DNA of 64,000 nt from Spirometra erinaceieuropaei (taxonomy: Eukaryota; Platyhelminthes; Cestoda; Diphyllobothriidea; Diphyllobothriidae): the NCBI GenBank assembly GCA_902702965.1, contig CACRXP010000032.1:1298856-1362855 (forward strand), read 5' to 3'. Positions 54,182-64,000 of this stretch are shown in pieces; the stretch's first letter is position 1; every line of letters starts with the position of its first letter. A program made the translations under genes and the position numbers. The notes under the pieces were generated by a model that was not told where the DNA came from, ran no database searches, and saw only the letters and a list, made by a program, of their open reading frames with translations.

Positions 54182-54262
54182 AGTCACGTAGTTCAGGTGA
54201 TTAAGACGTTGGATGTAGTAAAGCCTTGCCTTTTTTGTCGGGGTTCGAATCCCAAAAGGACT
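54182..54262 (+). repeat. tRNA-like / SINE-like sequence with Pol III boxes
   Basis: TAGTTCAGGTG at 54189-54199 fits an A box, and GGTTCGAATCC at 54242-54252 is a perfect B box inside a GGG-loop-CCC T-arm. The A-to-B spacing is about nine bases longer than in a normal tRNA. The acceptor and anticodon stems do not pair properly, so this is more likely a tRNA-derived SINE or pseudogene than a functional tRNA. Confidence 0.45.
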
Positions 54263-54299
54263 GCCAAGTTTATAGATTAAGGCCAAATAAACTACATAT

Positions 54300-56480
54300 A
54301 TACACCTATCAAAGACACAATTTAATTTAGTCAAAGACAGCATAACTTATTCTTTAGCTACAGCAGTATGTCGGTATATTCTATGTGCCTGACTACAACT
54401 TACAAGTAGACTAAATTTGTGTGGTCGTTGTTTGACAGAAGTGACTGTTTTTCACAAATGACAGCAGACGTCCTTTCAAAGGGCCAAGTTTCAAAGTTCA
54501 CCAAACAAACACGTAACACAGTTTTTTGAATGTGGCTGCAAAGCTGAGAAGGGGTTTTCGTAATTTTCCTTCAAACTAATTTGTAGCTTAGAAATTACTC
54601 TAATCTTCGTTCCTGGTAGGCTAGTGACATTCTTGTCTTGTGTGTGCACAGTACTCTCGCTGATCTCTATTGTACCTTGCACCAAAAACAACAAATTTTG
54701 GTCCTGATTAAGAACCGATTTTTAGTTGTTAGAGTGTCTTTAGGTTGAATTGTTCGTCATCCGAGGACTGCCTTCGTTCGATATGCATAACGTCGTGCAA
54801 AGAGGCGTCGGCGAGCGTTCTTCAACATAAGACGACCTGACCCTCCCATCAGCGCTGCTTCTCTGCATACCGCAAAAATTCGTTAAAATATTTATCCTAC
54901 TCACAGACTGTTTAGGCACAGCTTGTAGACAAAATGTGATAAAAACAACTAGGATCGAATGCTTACTATAATGATCACTTTGAAGACTGATTAAGGAAGA
55001 CCGGGAAATAAAAAAGCCGTGCACTTATGTCATTGACGCTTACAGTTTACCCTCTACATTATTAAAAGTCGAGTTTCATATACCTTCGTTGCACAATCTA
55101 CAGCCTGCCAATGTGAATTGGAGTTAATTAGTGACGAAATAGCGAATTTTCTTGACGTGCCAAATACCATCTGATTAAAAATGATATGAATTGTTCCTCA
55201 TTTTTCTAGTACTTAAGTCAACTGAACGCAAAACATGTCTTACGCGATCTTAGTTTAGAAACAAACTTATAAGTAGAGTTTTGGTTCCAGTTTGTCCATC
55301 CCGCAATCGGCTCAGTAATAAAATTATACAATGGATCAATCCATTGTCTCCGAGCTCCTTTGAGTTATACGCAAGCACCTGTTATTTTGGCCTGTTTAGA
55401 ATATGTTTTCCTTAAGTACTTGGTTACAAGCCAGGAGGTCATATTTTTGATTTTCCCTTCTTGATGATACAGATTACAATATGAAGCGCTTCCAGATGCT
55501 TACACATCCTTGTTTATTATGAATAAATACATTTGGTTATCACTTACTTAACCTATTATCATATTGGAAGCAGTAGTGACTTCCATAAATTGCATACGCT
55601 CTCCCCTCACGATTGCCGACGGACAGAATTTCGCGTCTTCTGTCTTTCTGCGACTTTTGTAATTTTCATCAACGCGTGAAAGCTCAAAGTAGCACTACTG
55701 TAAAATAAATAACGCTAAAATGTCAATACAACAATAATTGATAATTTTTACTTTTATTGTGCAAACTTTGTAAGAAGTGATGAGGAAACAGGCCGTTGCA
55801 CAGATGGTAGACTTCTGTAAAAGACTTGCTTTGGAGTCAGGAGTACATTCAAGTTCAATTGCCTATGATGACGCATGAATCATACGTTTGACACTTCAGA
55901 TAAGGTGTCAAAACTTTTTTTTGTATTTGATACTTACACCTAAATGTCAGTCGTGTTTTTACATGTGAAATTTTCAGACGCGGCCAACTGTCGGGACTCA
56001 GAGTATGTTTCCATTTGCGTTGACACTGGTAATTTTCATAGTACATCCTGAAACCCAAACACATTCCGCGGGCTGCTGCGTGTTTTTGATGGCCCTCACG
56101 ATGCAACATTTCAAACGAAGGCTCACGGTTGACATAGGCGGTCTTTCAAATTATAAAGATAGCTTCCTGACTCCACACCAAATAATGACAAAAATGGACA
56201 GGAAATATTACTGCTGAGATGTCTTCCATGCCGTTATATCAATGATCGCGCAAGTTGCCAACATACGTTTAAATTTATTGGCGTGCATCTATATTCGCTT
56301 AGCTGCAACAAATAAAGGTATGGAATACTGCAGGTCCAAACGCAAGGGTGCGGGGATTGAGCTAAAAAAGTCTATAAATTTGACGTTGATATGGAGTGGC
56401 CAAACAGTACCAGCGAACTCAGGCTAGCGAGGGTAAGAGATCCGGGTCGTTAATATGAAGAATGCGAAATGCTCAGTGGA
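54300..56480. other. Gene-free stretch
   Basis: No supported gene. Short open frames on the minus strand at 54491-54694 and 54740-55024 and on both strands at 55855-56217 lack motifs and splice support. Confidence 0.35.
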
Positions 56481-56499
56481 TCAGGGGAACTGTGTGGCT

Positions 56500-57040
56500 G
56501 AGGTTTTAAAGGACATATCCGGTTCTCCATCATCAAAACGTTTTGTATAAAACTTGACCAGAATTTTAAATAAGCGGCTGGATAAGTCGGCCTTGGGCTG
56601 GTGGATCTTTTTCGTCTTTTGCTGTCTTGACCTTCCGGACGTTGCTTGTGTATGTCGGCGGCCTCCTGCGTTTTGCTGTCACCTGAATGTGGGTCGGTTG
56701 CACCTGTGCTCCCTTTTTAAGTGAATTAGTCAACGGGCCGTGCTTGCTCGTTATTTATAAGCTCCGTGTGACCGTCTTGTCCTGCTCGTGGCGTATGTAG
56801 CGCCGTAGGACTTTGTAGGCCATAGGAAGGTATAGATGCCTGTTGATGGTGTTGGGATCTGAGTACCAAGCCCCAAATATGATAGGTTCTGTCCTTGATG
56901 TGCTCCGGCTTAGGATAGTCGCGCCTTTGAAGTCAAAACTGTGGTCAGTTTCTTCGAGGTGTGTCGCAAGATGTGAGTTCGGGTCTAATTTTCTAGTTGC
57001 CAGTTTGTGTTCATACAATATTTTCCTGATCCGCTGAGCC
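56500..57040 (-). pseudogene. PLE tail with partial GIY-YIG domain (lineage P4)
   Basis: Minus strand. Reads YEHKLATRKLDPNSHLATHL, EETDHSFDFKGATILSRSTS, FGAWYSDPNTINRHLYLPMA and YKVLRRYI (56755-57018), which is the second half of a PLE GIY-YIG domain with its conserved His, Asp/Phe and terminal Asn-Ser/Thr-Ile-Asn block. The GIY and YIG motifs themselves are missing. The 3' region down to about 56500 ends with TTGATGATGGAGAACC near 56520, a possible degraded hammerhead-like core. It is distinct from P1-P3. Confidence 0.75.
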
Positions 57041-57553
57041 CCTCACATTTCTCAGAGTGCACTGAAATTAAAACTCGCGCCTTAACGAGTCACCATATCA
57101 CGATTATACCCTGATTTAGATATGAACTATCTGACCCCTTCCCTAATATACATGGATAAGTGAATCTTGTAATGATAAGTGGTTGGGGACGTTCACTCAA
57201 AGAAATACCGTGGTTGAAAACGTAAATGCGCAACGCCTTACAACGGTTACTTCCTCTTATCCTTTATTATTACATTTTAGTCAAGGCGTTCAGGACCACA
57301 TTTAACTGACGAGATTCTCAATGCCTGTGATCACTATTTAAAAACTAAGTTTTTCAAGCCCACATTAGAGTAATTAATTACTGTAGGTTTATTGATGCAA
57401 AAAACAAGACTGCATAGTCATACACCAATACTTTTGAGTCTGCGACTACGATAGAAAGTTATATTTCATTTGATCGTAATGCTCGTAATAGAAAAGGTGT
57501 GTAGTTTTTTCATAACGCAGGCCAAAATGCCGTGATTATTGATTTTTCTCAAA

Positions 57554-58119
57554 TTATCGTTTGATGTTGCAGTAAACTGATGTTCCAAATATTGGATCTT
57601 GAATCATTTTAACTTTACTAATCGACGTAAACGAGATGTTTGCAATTTCATCGTCTGTAAGCGACTTGATGGAGCTTTCGATGCCTGACAACAAGTCTGG
57701 GAAACGAATCCGTGAAATCCCAACAATATTTGGGCCAAATCTGTCAGAATTCCAGTTGGAAACTTTCAAAGTTGCCTCGATTGGAACACTGTGTCTTAGA
57801 AATATACCGACTATTTTCTAAAGGCATAAAAATTGTGGTCATAAATGAGGGTTACTCGTAAAAATTAACACATCGGCAGGAAGATGAGCGTTTACCTGAT
57901 AAAATGTCAACATAACCCTTTCACAAACAGCTCTGCAAAAGTATTCCTTATAGGTTTGCAGCGATGAATGTAGTATTGGCGTACATTTTTCGATTAAAAG
58001 ATTTCCACGCAAAAGGACCTTATAATAACGCCTTGGAAAGTGCATCATTTCCTCCTCCACATCGAAATGTATAATTCGTTTGATGAGATGTTTAGCAATG
58101 TCCTCAATGTGTAATAGAC
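57554..58119 (-). CDS. Unknown protein family, member 4 (two 3' exons)
   Basis: Minus strand. Exon a (58119-57896) reads HIEDIAKHLIKRIIHFDVEE, then EKCTPILHSSLQTYKEYFCR and AVCERVMLTFYQ before GTAAAC. The intron is 57895-57818 (78 bp) with acceptor TTTTTATGCCTTTAG. Exon b (57817-57554) starts KIVGIFLRHSVPIEATLKVS, then NWNSDRFGPNIVGISRIRFP, DLLSGIESSIKSLTDDEIAN, and ends YCNIKR followed by a stop. Phase and spacing equal those of members 1-3. Members 2, 3 and 4 share the S-[ND]-W-N block followed by G-x-N-I-x-G-I-S, so this is the family signature. The region upstream of exon a holds a tandem duplication (58138-58297). 5' exons uncertain. Confidence 0.65.
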
Positions 58120-58137
58120 CTTGTTTGTTTTCGCATG

Positions 58138-58297
58138 AATTATGTCCTACAAATAGCACCAACACTATAATACGGAACTGATGAAATTCATTAACAGTAA
58201 AGTCATCGTTTAATTGTCTTACAAATAGTGCCAACACTAGAATATGGAACTGAAGAAATAAATAAACAATAAAGTCATATGTTAATTGTCAGACATT
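58138..58297. repeat. 72-74 bp tandem duplication upstream of member 4 exon a
   Basis: Unit 1 is 58138-58211, unit 2 is 58212-58283, followed by 14 bp of a third. Both units have the order TACAAATAG(C/T)(A/G)CCAACACTA, TATGGAACTGA-like and AAAGTCAT. It lies 18 bp outside exon a in what should be an intron, so it may lie close to the splice branch region. Confidence 0.7.
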
Positions 58298-58456
58298 TTC
58301 AGTACCCTTTCTTGCACTCGCTTCTTCCGATGACGCCACTAGTATTTTAACAATTTATACAGATATTCAAAAACGGGACCATTTGATATTTTACGAACCA
58401 GCCAGGGGGTTCGCAGTAAATCATTTGATTTTAATAAAACTTTTATGCTGGCTTAC

Positions 58457-58586
58457 TTCCTGAATGGACTTGGTCAGCAGATGATCGATATCTGACAATA
58501 AGTCTGAAATTACAAGTTCCGATATCCTGTTGATTATACACTTTCGCTTGAGTCTGATACCGTGGTTTAATGGGAAATGAAACGTT
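58457..58586 (-). CDS. Candidate exon related to exon b, upstream of member 4
   Basis: Minus strand. An open segment reads FPLNHGIRLKRKCIIN, then RISELVISDLLSDIDHLLTK and SIQE, ending at a GTAAGC donor (58456-58451). The part ISELVISDLLSDIDHLL resembles ISRIRFPDLLSGIESSI of member 4 exon b. It could be an internal repeat of the same domain, or a relic of a neighbouring paralogue. The acceptor is not clear. Confidence 0.35.
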
Positions 58587-58599
58587 TATGTTTGGCTCA

Positions 58600-59180
58600 T
58601 CGGTCAAGATGCCTTAAATCTGTATGGTCGACGAAAAAATGTGCAATTTTCTTTCGCCATGTCTTTGTCCATAATCTCCCCCTATAATCATTGGGATGAT
58701 TTCAAGTACTTTGTCAACTACTTAATGAAGTACAAGCCCAACTAATTGATAGCGTCATATTAAAGGCCGTCATCGGTCGATAATTCATAACGTTGTACAT
58801 CGCACGACCAAGTGGTGCACTTGGTATGAATATAGTGGAGCCGGAGGAATGCGGCATTTATGAAAATTTAGTGCGATAAAAGTAGTCTTAATGCATCCTG
58901 CTTTGCTCAGGAAAACTGCTGTGAATAACGTCAATAAGAATAATCCGCATGCATTTTTGAAATTGTCGACGACGACTAAAAAAACCCCCTTGTGATCACA
59001 AACCTGTCTCCCGCTGGCATTTTGGCCGTAAAATTATGTGTATCTGGGAATAAATAAAACAAGTAGCATGCGCAACAATAATGGATAACAGTAATAGTCA
59101 TTATGTTTGCAAATGCCTGCGGAATCTCCTGGATAACCGGATGATCGGCAATAAAACGATCGCTGGGCAACGTATGAGTA
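58600..59180. other. Gene-free stretch
   Basis: No supported feature. A minus-strand frame at 58976-59191 has no motif. Confidence 0.35.
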
Positions 59181-59183
59181 ACT

Positions 59184-59378
59184 TTGAGCAAGTTTCAAAT
59201 AACGGGCACACTTAACTTACGTGGGAAAGAAGCGCATGTACTGACTTGTTCCGTGCAAAATACCCCGAGAAGCAAATATGCGTACATAATTCAGAATAAC
59301 ATAGAAACTAGTGAACTGGCCATATCCAAAAAGAACTTTAAATTCAGAAAAAACGATGTCATTATCCTCTGCAGATGA
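59184..59378 (+). CDS. Candidate exon of an unrecognised protein
   Basis: After an acceptor-like TTTGAGCAAG, the frame FQITGTLNLRGKEAHVLTCS, VQNTPRSKYAYIIQNNIETS, ELAISKKNFKFRKNDVIILC ends in a stop at 59376-59378. Alternating hydrophobic pattern and an internal Cys are protein-like, but no homologue or partner exon is proven. Confidence 0.25.
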   Translation: MSKFQITGTLNLRGKEAHVLTCSVQNTPRSKYAYIIQNNIETSELAISKKNFKFRKNDVIILCR

Positions 59379-59599
59379 ATGCACAGCGCGCAAGGTGCTT
59401 CCCAATCAAATCACACTAAGCGAATCCATTTCTAACAGAAACGAACGCAAGACTCTCCAATAGGCTGTCAAAGTACTCTGACATGTCAATTGTCTATAAC
59501 ACTAGCTTTAGGCAAAGAAACTAGCATTAGTGCTGTAAGAACATACATTTGCTATTCAAAACGCATCTACTGTGCCTCTGGTGGAAAATTAAATAAGAC

Positions 59600-60330
59600 A
59601 AAGAGGAAGAGCTTAAAATCATCGAGATCGTTTTTCGCCAGAACAGGTATCCTGATTGATTAATTGTCGAAAACATGGCCGAAAGACCACAAAAGCCCCG
59701 ATGCTGACGGCAGGAAAGAAAGGACTCTTCATCAGGGTCCCATTTCATAGGGACGCGCCAAATGGACTTTTATGAAGACGCATAACTAAGGCTGTATCAC
59801 AGACCTTTCCAGCAGCTAACACCCTTGTTATGCTCTACGCTAACCCCAACCTGTACGGAAAGAGCAAGGACGAACTAACACCGCAGGTCGCCTCTGTGTG
59901 CATTTATTTCCTCACTTGTTTTAGTCAGACAGAATATATTGGTCGCACGAGCCGGAGTTTGTCCGAAAGAATAAATGACCGTCTTCCAGCATGGTAAGGT
60001 TAGGATCAAATAAAGAACGCCAACAGCTCGATCCTCCCACACATGGGAGACACTGACTACTGTGTAGACGCCAGATATGAATTCAAAGCGATTAACAAGG
60101 TCCCGTCAAGTTATCCAATCCTACTTGGGCAGCGCTTGTTGCCTCCGGCAGTGGCGGCTGCAATCAGGCTACGCGGACCGGTCCTATGCACATAGAAGAA
60201 CTTAATACAGTTGCCATGGGTCAAAGCCACCAAACCAGCAGTCCACATGTCGTTGCCTTCTCCTGGGCCTACCTTCTCCCTGGTTCTGACTGGAACTTTG
60301 GTGTTCTCCTCTCCCCTCCTCCCCCCAAAC
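59600..60330 (+). pseudogene. PLE lineage P1 tail with GIY-YIG domain
   Basis: Plus strand. Thumb FRQNRYPD followed by a stop, then NMAERPQKP near 59675. After frame changes the endonuclease reads YFLTCFSQTEYIGRTSRSLS, ERINDRLPAW, a stop, NANSSILPHMGDTDYCVDA, YEFKAINKVPSSYP and RLLPPAVAAAIRLRGPVLCT (about 59905-60190), then a Pro/Ser-rich end to about 60330. The Y-I-G-R block is intact. It lies tail-to-tail with another P1 fragment at 60.7 kb. Confidence 0.8.
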
Positions 60331-60519
60331 CCGAGCTATAGTATAATTATCCATTTATTCGTGTCTTTTAATTCATTACTTTAATAGCCATATAACTGTG
60401 CGGGCCTGAAGAGTATTTGTTGAATGCAGAAGTATGCTCGCCAAATGAATTTTGCACTTCTAAATGGTGATTTTTGCGACTTTAAAATAATATACTTCCA
60501 AATCGTAAATCGAAGTACT

Positions 60520-60645
60520 ATGAACTTACACGTTGCCGTGACCCGACACAAAATAAATACCACTGAGTCTTCGAGATTATTTGTGATAAGTACTGTTCAT
60601 ATATTGCTATTATTATACAGTGCAGTGACCGTGGCGTATTCCTAA
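60520..60645 (+). CDS. Candidate terminal exon with hydrophobic tail
   Basis: The frame ending at 60645 reads TMNLHVAVTRHKINTTESSR followed by LFVISTVHILLLLYSAVTVA and a short end. A Ser/Thr/Asn-rich spacer before a hydrophobic C-terminal stretch looks like a GPI-anchor signal or a transmembrane tail. No upstream exon is proven. It could be chance. Confidence 0.2.
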   Translation: MNLHVAVTRHKINTTESSRLFVISTVHILLLLYSAVTVAYS

Positions 60646-60719
60646 AACACAGGGAACAGTTGCCTGTTTATGGTGCATTAAAGACTGATCCCAACATTTC
60701 ATTCGGCAAGGCGATCAAA

Positions 60720-61450
60720 ATAACATTTGAAGTACCGTTTGAAACTTGTCCTTGCCTTCTCCGCGTAAAATAGGGTTACTAGAGAATGATATTCGAACCC
60801 TTATTACTGGAAGTGTTCTCGCGACAGCTTGACCTAGGCGTATTCTCAGGAGTTCACTCTCAGCGTCTTCTTGGAAAGGAATTTTGATAAATAGAGTTTT
60901 TCCGACCATCAGTGTCGTGGGGTTTTCCGGTCGTTCGGCAAAGTGCTTTGCAAGGGACATGTCAGAATACCCGTTTTTGCGAAGAAAGCCCTGGATATTT
61001 CTAAGCTTCTTCTCGATGCTATTTGTTGAATAAAGTTTTGTAGCTCTGTATGTTAAACACCGCATTAGATTTCGTTTTTGTTGGAAGAGAACGAAACTCG
61101 CCAAGCTCACGTATTGGTCAGACCAGGTTTTCTTCCGATAGACGCTCCTTCGGACGCCACCATCAGGCCTTCTATATAGATGGAAGTTTAAGGAACTGAG
61201 AACACCCATCCATTCATCTTCAACGTGAATTTGCTTTATGGATGTGCCTAATTTAGAACATTTAACAGGGTAGCTACTTCGGTTTCCGCGGTGACAATCA
61301 CAAAGATAGGAACTAAAAAACGAGCGTAATGTTTAAGCTTTATCACTCTGATTGCCTAATTGAAATCTCTCCAGCTTGCGCATGAAGACATCGTTTTAGA
61401 GAGATTCGAGATGCGGGCCCATAACAATGCCCTCGTTTTGCCTATTTGGA
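60720..61450 (-). pseudogene. PLE lineage P1 RT palm and thumb fragment
   Basis: Minus strand. In the first frame the catalytic region is FLVPIFVIVTAETEVATLLN, where uninterrupted relatives have YVDDIF, so the active-site Asp pair is gone. A frame change leads to SVYRKKTWSDQYVSLASFVL, QQKRNLMRCL, NGYSDMSLAKHFAERPENPT and RVRISFSSNPIL. It stops at 60720 before the endonuclease. Dead copy. Confidence 0.85.
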
Positions 61451-64000
61451 ACCAACATCACAATAAAACTGTAGCGTAAACATAATAGCTCTGACATCTT
61501 GTGGCAAAAGTTTCATTATGGTACTGTTGGTTTGACGGCCAAGTATGTTGTGATCAGATTATTGACTTATAGTTACATCCACCGGGTAATATATATTTTG
61601 TAATTTAGGGGCTGTATAAAAGAGGTAATATTTTTGACGCTATATGCAAAGGATGGATAGCACATCACTATAAATATTCACTCTCTATTTATGGCGTAAA
61701 AAAGCACTTTACGGACGTTTGTACTTTGGTCTATGGCGATGTCACTGCAGAACCCCCACATGTGATGCTACATGACCCAATAATATGTAACTTCATATCT
61801 ACTTATTACTCGTTAAGAGATATACTCAAAATCTCAGTTAGGGCTGATCAGTAATTGTTATTCGATCCCATCGTGTCTAGTGTTATACGACCCTGCAACC
61901 TATAAAACAGTTCCATCAAAATATGTCTTCACCGAAATGTCAGACGTATTCTACCGGTTCATGCACTGGCTTCATCCTTGCATGCATTGATCACGTCGAT
62001 GTGATTATTTCCTCGATAATTGAGCTCATTTCCTGTAATACCAAGAATACAGATAATTTATCATGACGATGGTGTGTAAATGACTCATGTGGTAGAAAAA
62101 TAATTCGAATTCACAGACCCCGACAAGTTTGACTTAACGGACTGCTTCAGCCAATTCCACTAAATGGGAAACGCAAAAGTAATTCCAAAACGGGAATTAT
62201 TCTATCAAGCACACTAACGATACGCTGCATTTCATTTTAATTAGCAAAATAATTAAAAATTTTTTCCACCGGAGCATACAGTATTTTATTTTTGCTGTAC
62301 GCGCTATTATAACAGCCAATTGGAGTAATTTAAGCCTTCGCTCATTGCATCCAGAAGTTTGCTGGGTTGTAAAGATTTTCCACGCATCGCACAAAATTCT
62401 GATCGTGATACTCGATATCTCTATTAATACGGGCCAAAGTGATCCCATCAGTAATCTACAGATGCCTTTGAAAAAAACGCCATTTAATATATCATCTGAT
62501 GGAGTCTGTATTTAAAATCTGGACAGCATGTTTCTATGAGTAAGCGTGGATTGTAAAAACAGACATTCATAGCGCGGAACTTAATTCTTACATTTTTCGT
62601 TGTACCTCGTAGGTGTCTTTGGGAAAAGAAATAATAGCCAGCTTACCTATAATTGCACCCAAGAGAGATTTATATTCATTTGCAGCAATGTTTTCCAATA
62701 TTTTCCCCGAAAGTGCTTTTACATTTTAATCAGCCTCATCAAATCGTAAAAAGAGAAAATTAGCTTTTGCCCTGCATTTTGTGCTGTTAAGTACCCTGGT
62801 GATAAACGACCGGCAAACCGCAAATAATATGTAAATGACGCTGTTAAGTGTTTGAAAAGCAGACATACGTGCGTCCCTAAGGTCACCATTCGAAGAGGTC
62901 AGAATATCAACAGTTACATGGGACATTTTACACCTAGACAAGCGGTCATGGCATATATGAAAACCTTACATGTGCCCTGGCATGCGACCCGAATTGTCGA
63001 CTTCTGTTTTAAAAGCTTACCTTCTGTTTGTTTTAAGCGGGAAAAAACCACATGAAATGCGCATTCCAACAGCCACGCGTGAGCTCTTTCACAGAATTTT
63101 CTCACATGATTTTGAGCCAAAAAAATCAATTCCAGCCTTTGCACGTGCTCATGTATGTCTGCACGCATACTCCTGTGGAGCCTGTTTTTGTCAAAACTAA
63201 GCACATCCAAAGTTGGCCGTAAATTTATGACATTTCCCTACTCAGATAAAGAGAATTATATGATGGTTTTCTACCCTTTTCTCGACAAGCTAGTGACCAG
63301 AATACATTGACACTCCATATGCATACGTGTTCACAAAGTTGGCTGGGGATAGCAAGGGCTCGGCTTTCTAACTGCTGGAACCATCACCGATATCTGACCG
63401 TACTGGAGGTATAGACTACGCGTTGGTTCAGATCTTCAAGACAATTAGGGAACAAGAAATTTCAACTGTGAGTTTTGAGGAGTTATGGGAAAAAAACTCT
63501 AGTTAGATAAAATATATTAATTAAAACCATGTTGACAGACCTACAGAGTATTATAATCCCTAGATATCTTTTTCGGTGCATAGACATAGCACTTTAAATA
63601 ATTGCTCGTATTTATTTTGCGTTCTGTCAACAAAGCCTTGTGTTTTATCTGAAAAAAATTTATTGCTATTTTTGAACCTCAGTAACGTTTGTCTAAATCT
63701 GCCTCTGTCTTCAACACAGCGCTGATTGTTTTGTCCCACTAATACATCAAAATAAGGACAAAGAAATGGAAAAGTTAGTGGGATGGTTTATTAAGATTAT
63801 ACCAGTATCCACAAGAGATGTTAAGGCAAAGGCAGCTATGTCGTAATTTTGGTGATCTGTGTACTTATATTGACTTAATTGACAGCCTTTACTTTGTTGA
63901 CATATCAAAAGAACTCAACTTTTATATTGCGCCTCCCACATATTGCCCTTCAATTCAAGGATCAGAATGCTTCTGTTAATACTTACGTCTCACCGGTCGA
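61450..64000. other. Gene-free stretch at the window end
   Basis: No supported gene, RNA or repeat. Open frames at 62197-62448 and 62914-63210 (both minus) have no recognisable motif. The former ends with a hydrophobic run (KKFLIILLIK), but without a convincing donor I do not call a signal exon. Confidence 0.35.

Noticed and set aside
55795..55865. tRNA-like sequence (GATGGTAGACTTC...AAGTTCAATTGCC)
   Set aside because: The B box is poor (AAGTTCAATTG) and no cloverleaf can be drawn by eye.
62197..62448. Minus-strand ORF ending in a hydrophobic run as a signal-peptide exon
   Set aside because: No consensus donor in a suitable phase follows the hydrophobic segment.
62914..63210. 98-codon minus-strand ORF as a gene
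   Set aside because: No motif, no splice support, and an overlapping plus-strand frame of similar length. Consistent with chance.
1..64000. CRISPR arrays, bacterial operons, ribosomal RNA genes
   Set aside because: Nothing of the kind is visible. The window is eukaryotic with spliceosomal introns and retroelements.

Overview
This 64 kb window is eukaryotic, AT-rich and intron-bearing. It is dominated by decayed retroelements, with a few short host exons between them. The mix suggests a flatworm, probably a diphyllobothriidean tapeworm (Spirometra/Diphyllobothrium/Schistocephalus-like): four Penelope-like element (PLE) lineages with GIY-YIG endonucleases, CR1-like non-LTR elements ending in short A/T-rich tails, and an RTE-like element whose C-terminus carries C2H2 zinc knuckles. 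The taxon is inferred from repeat style. No marker gene proves it.

Layout. 0-7 kb: mostly unique non-coding DNA, with a signal-peptide exon (2984-3071), a non-LTR 3' scrap (4.1-4.6 kb) and the first member of an unknown two-exon gene family (6.4-7.0 kb). 7.9-17.2 kb: nested retroelements. A 5.1 kb CR1-like element (element A) sits inside a PLE, and a truncated copy of A sits inside another non-LTR element (B). 19.7-24.98 kb: a third A copy holding a 402-base assembly gap, several long-inverted-repeat (foldback) units and a PLE RT fragment. 25.2-26.2 kb: the second member of the unknown family. 27.4-30.3 kb: a foldback unit and a PLE remnant with inverted ends. 31.1-34.2 kb: a near-complete PLE with target-site duplications (TSDs). 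35-40.5 kb: two adjacent non-LTR elements (C and D). 40.5-48.5 kb: foldback units, a PLE scrap and a solo PLE terminal repeat. 48.9-49.5 kb: third family member. 52-53.3 kb: another foldback unit. 56.5-61.4 kb: PLE scraps flanking the fourth family member. The last 2.5 kb shows nothing recognisable.

The most interesting host signal is the four-member (plus one pseudogene) family of unknown proteins. Each member shows exon a (about 215-224 nt), a phase-0 intron of 78-144 bp, and a terminal exon b (258-303 nt). The splice position is identical in all four, 22 residues before the end of a W-containing motif, and all four end close to a conserved Cys-(Asn/Glu)-Ile. The most interesting element signals are three PLE insertions with 12-13 bp TSDs, inverted 5' caps on two of them, and a CUGAYGA-hairpin-GAAA core shared by unrelated PLE lineages that resembles a hammerhead ribozyme core.

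No intact, clearly functional transposase or reverse transcriptase remains. Every RT reading frame has stops, frameshifts or truncation.
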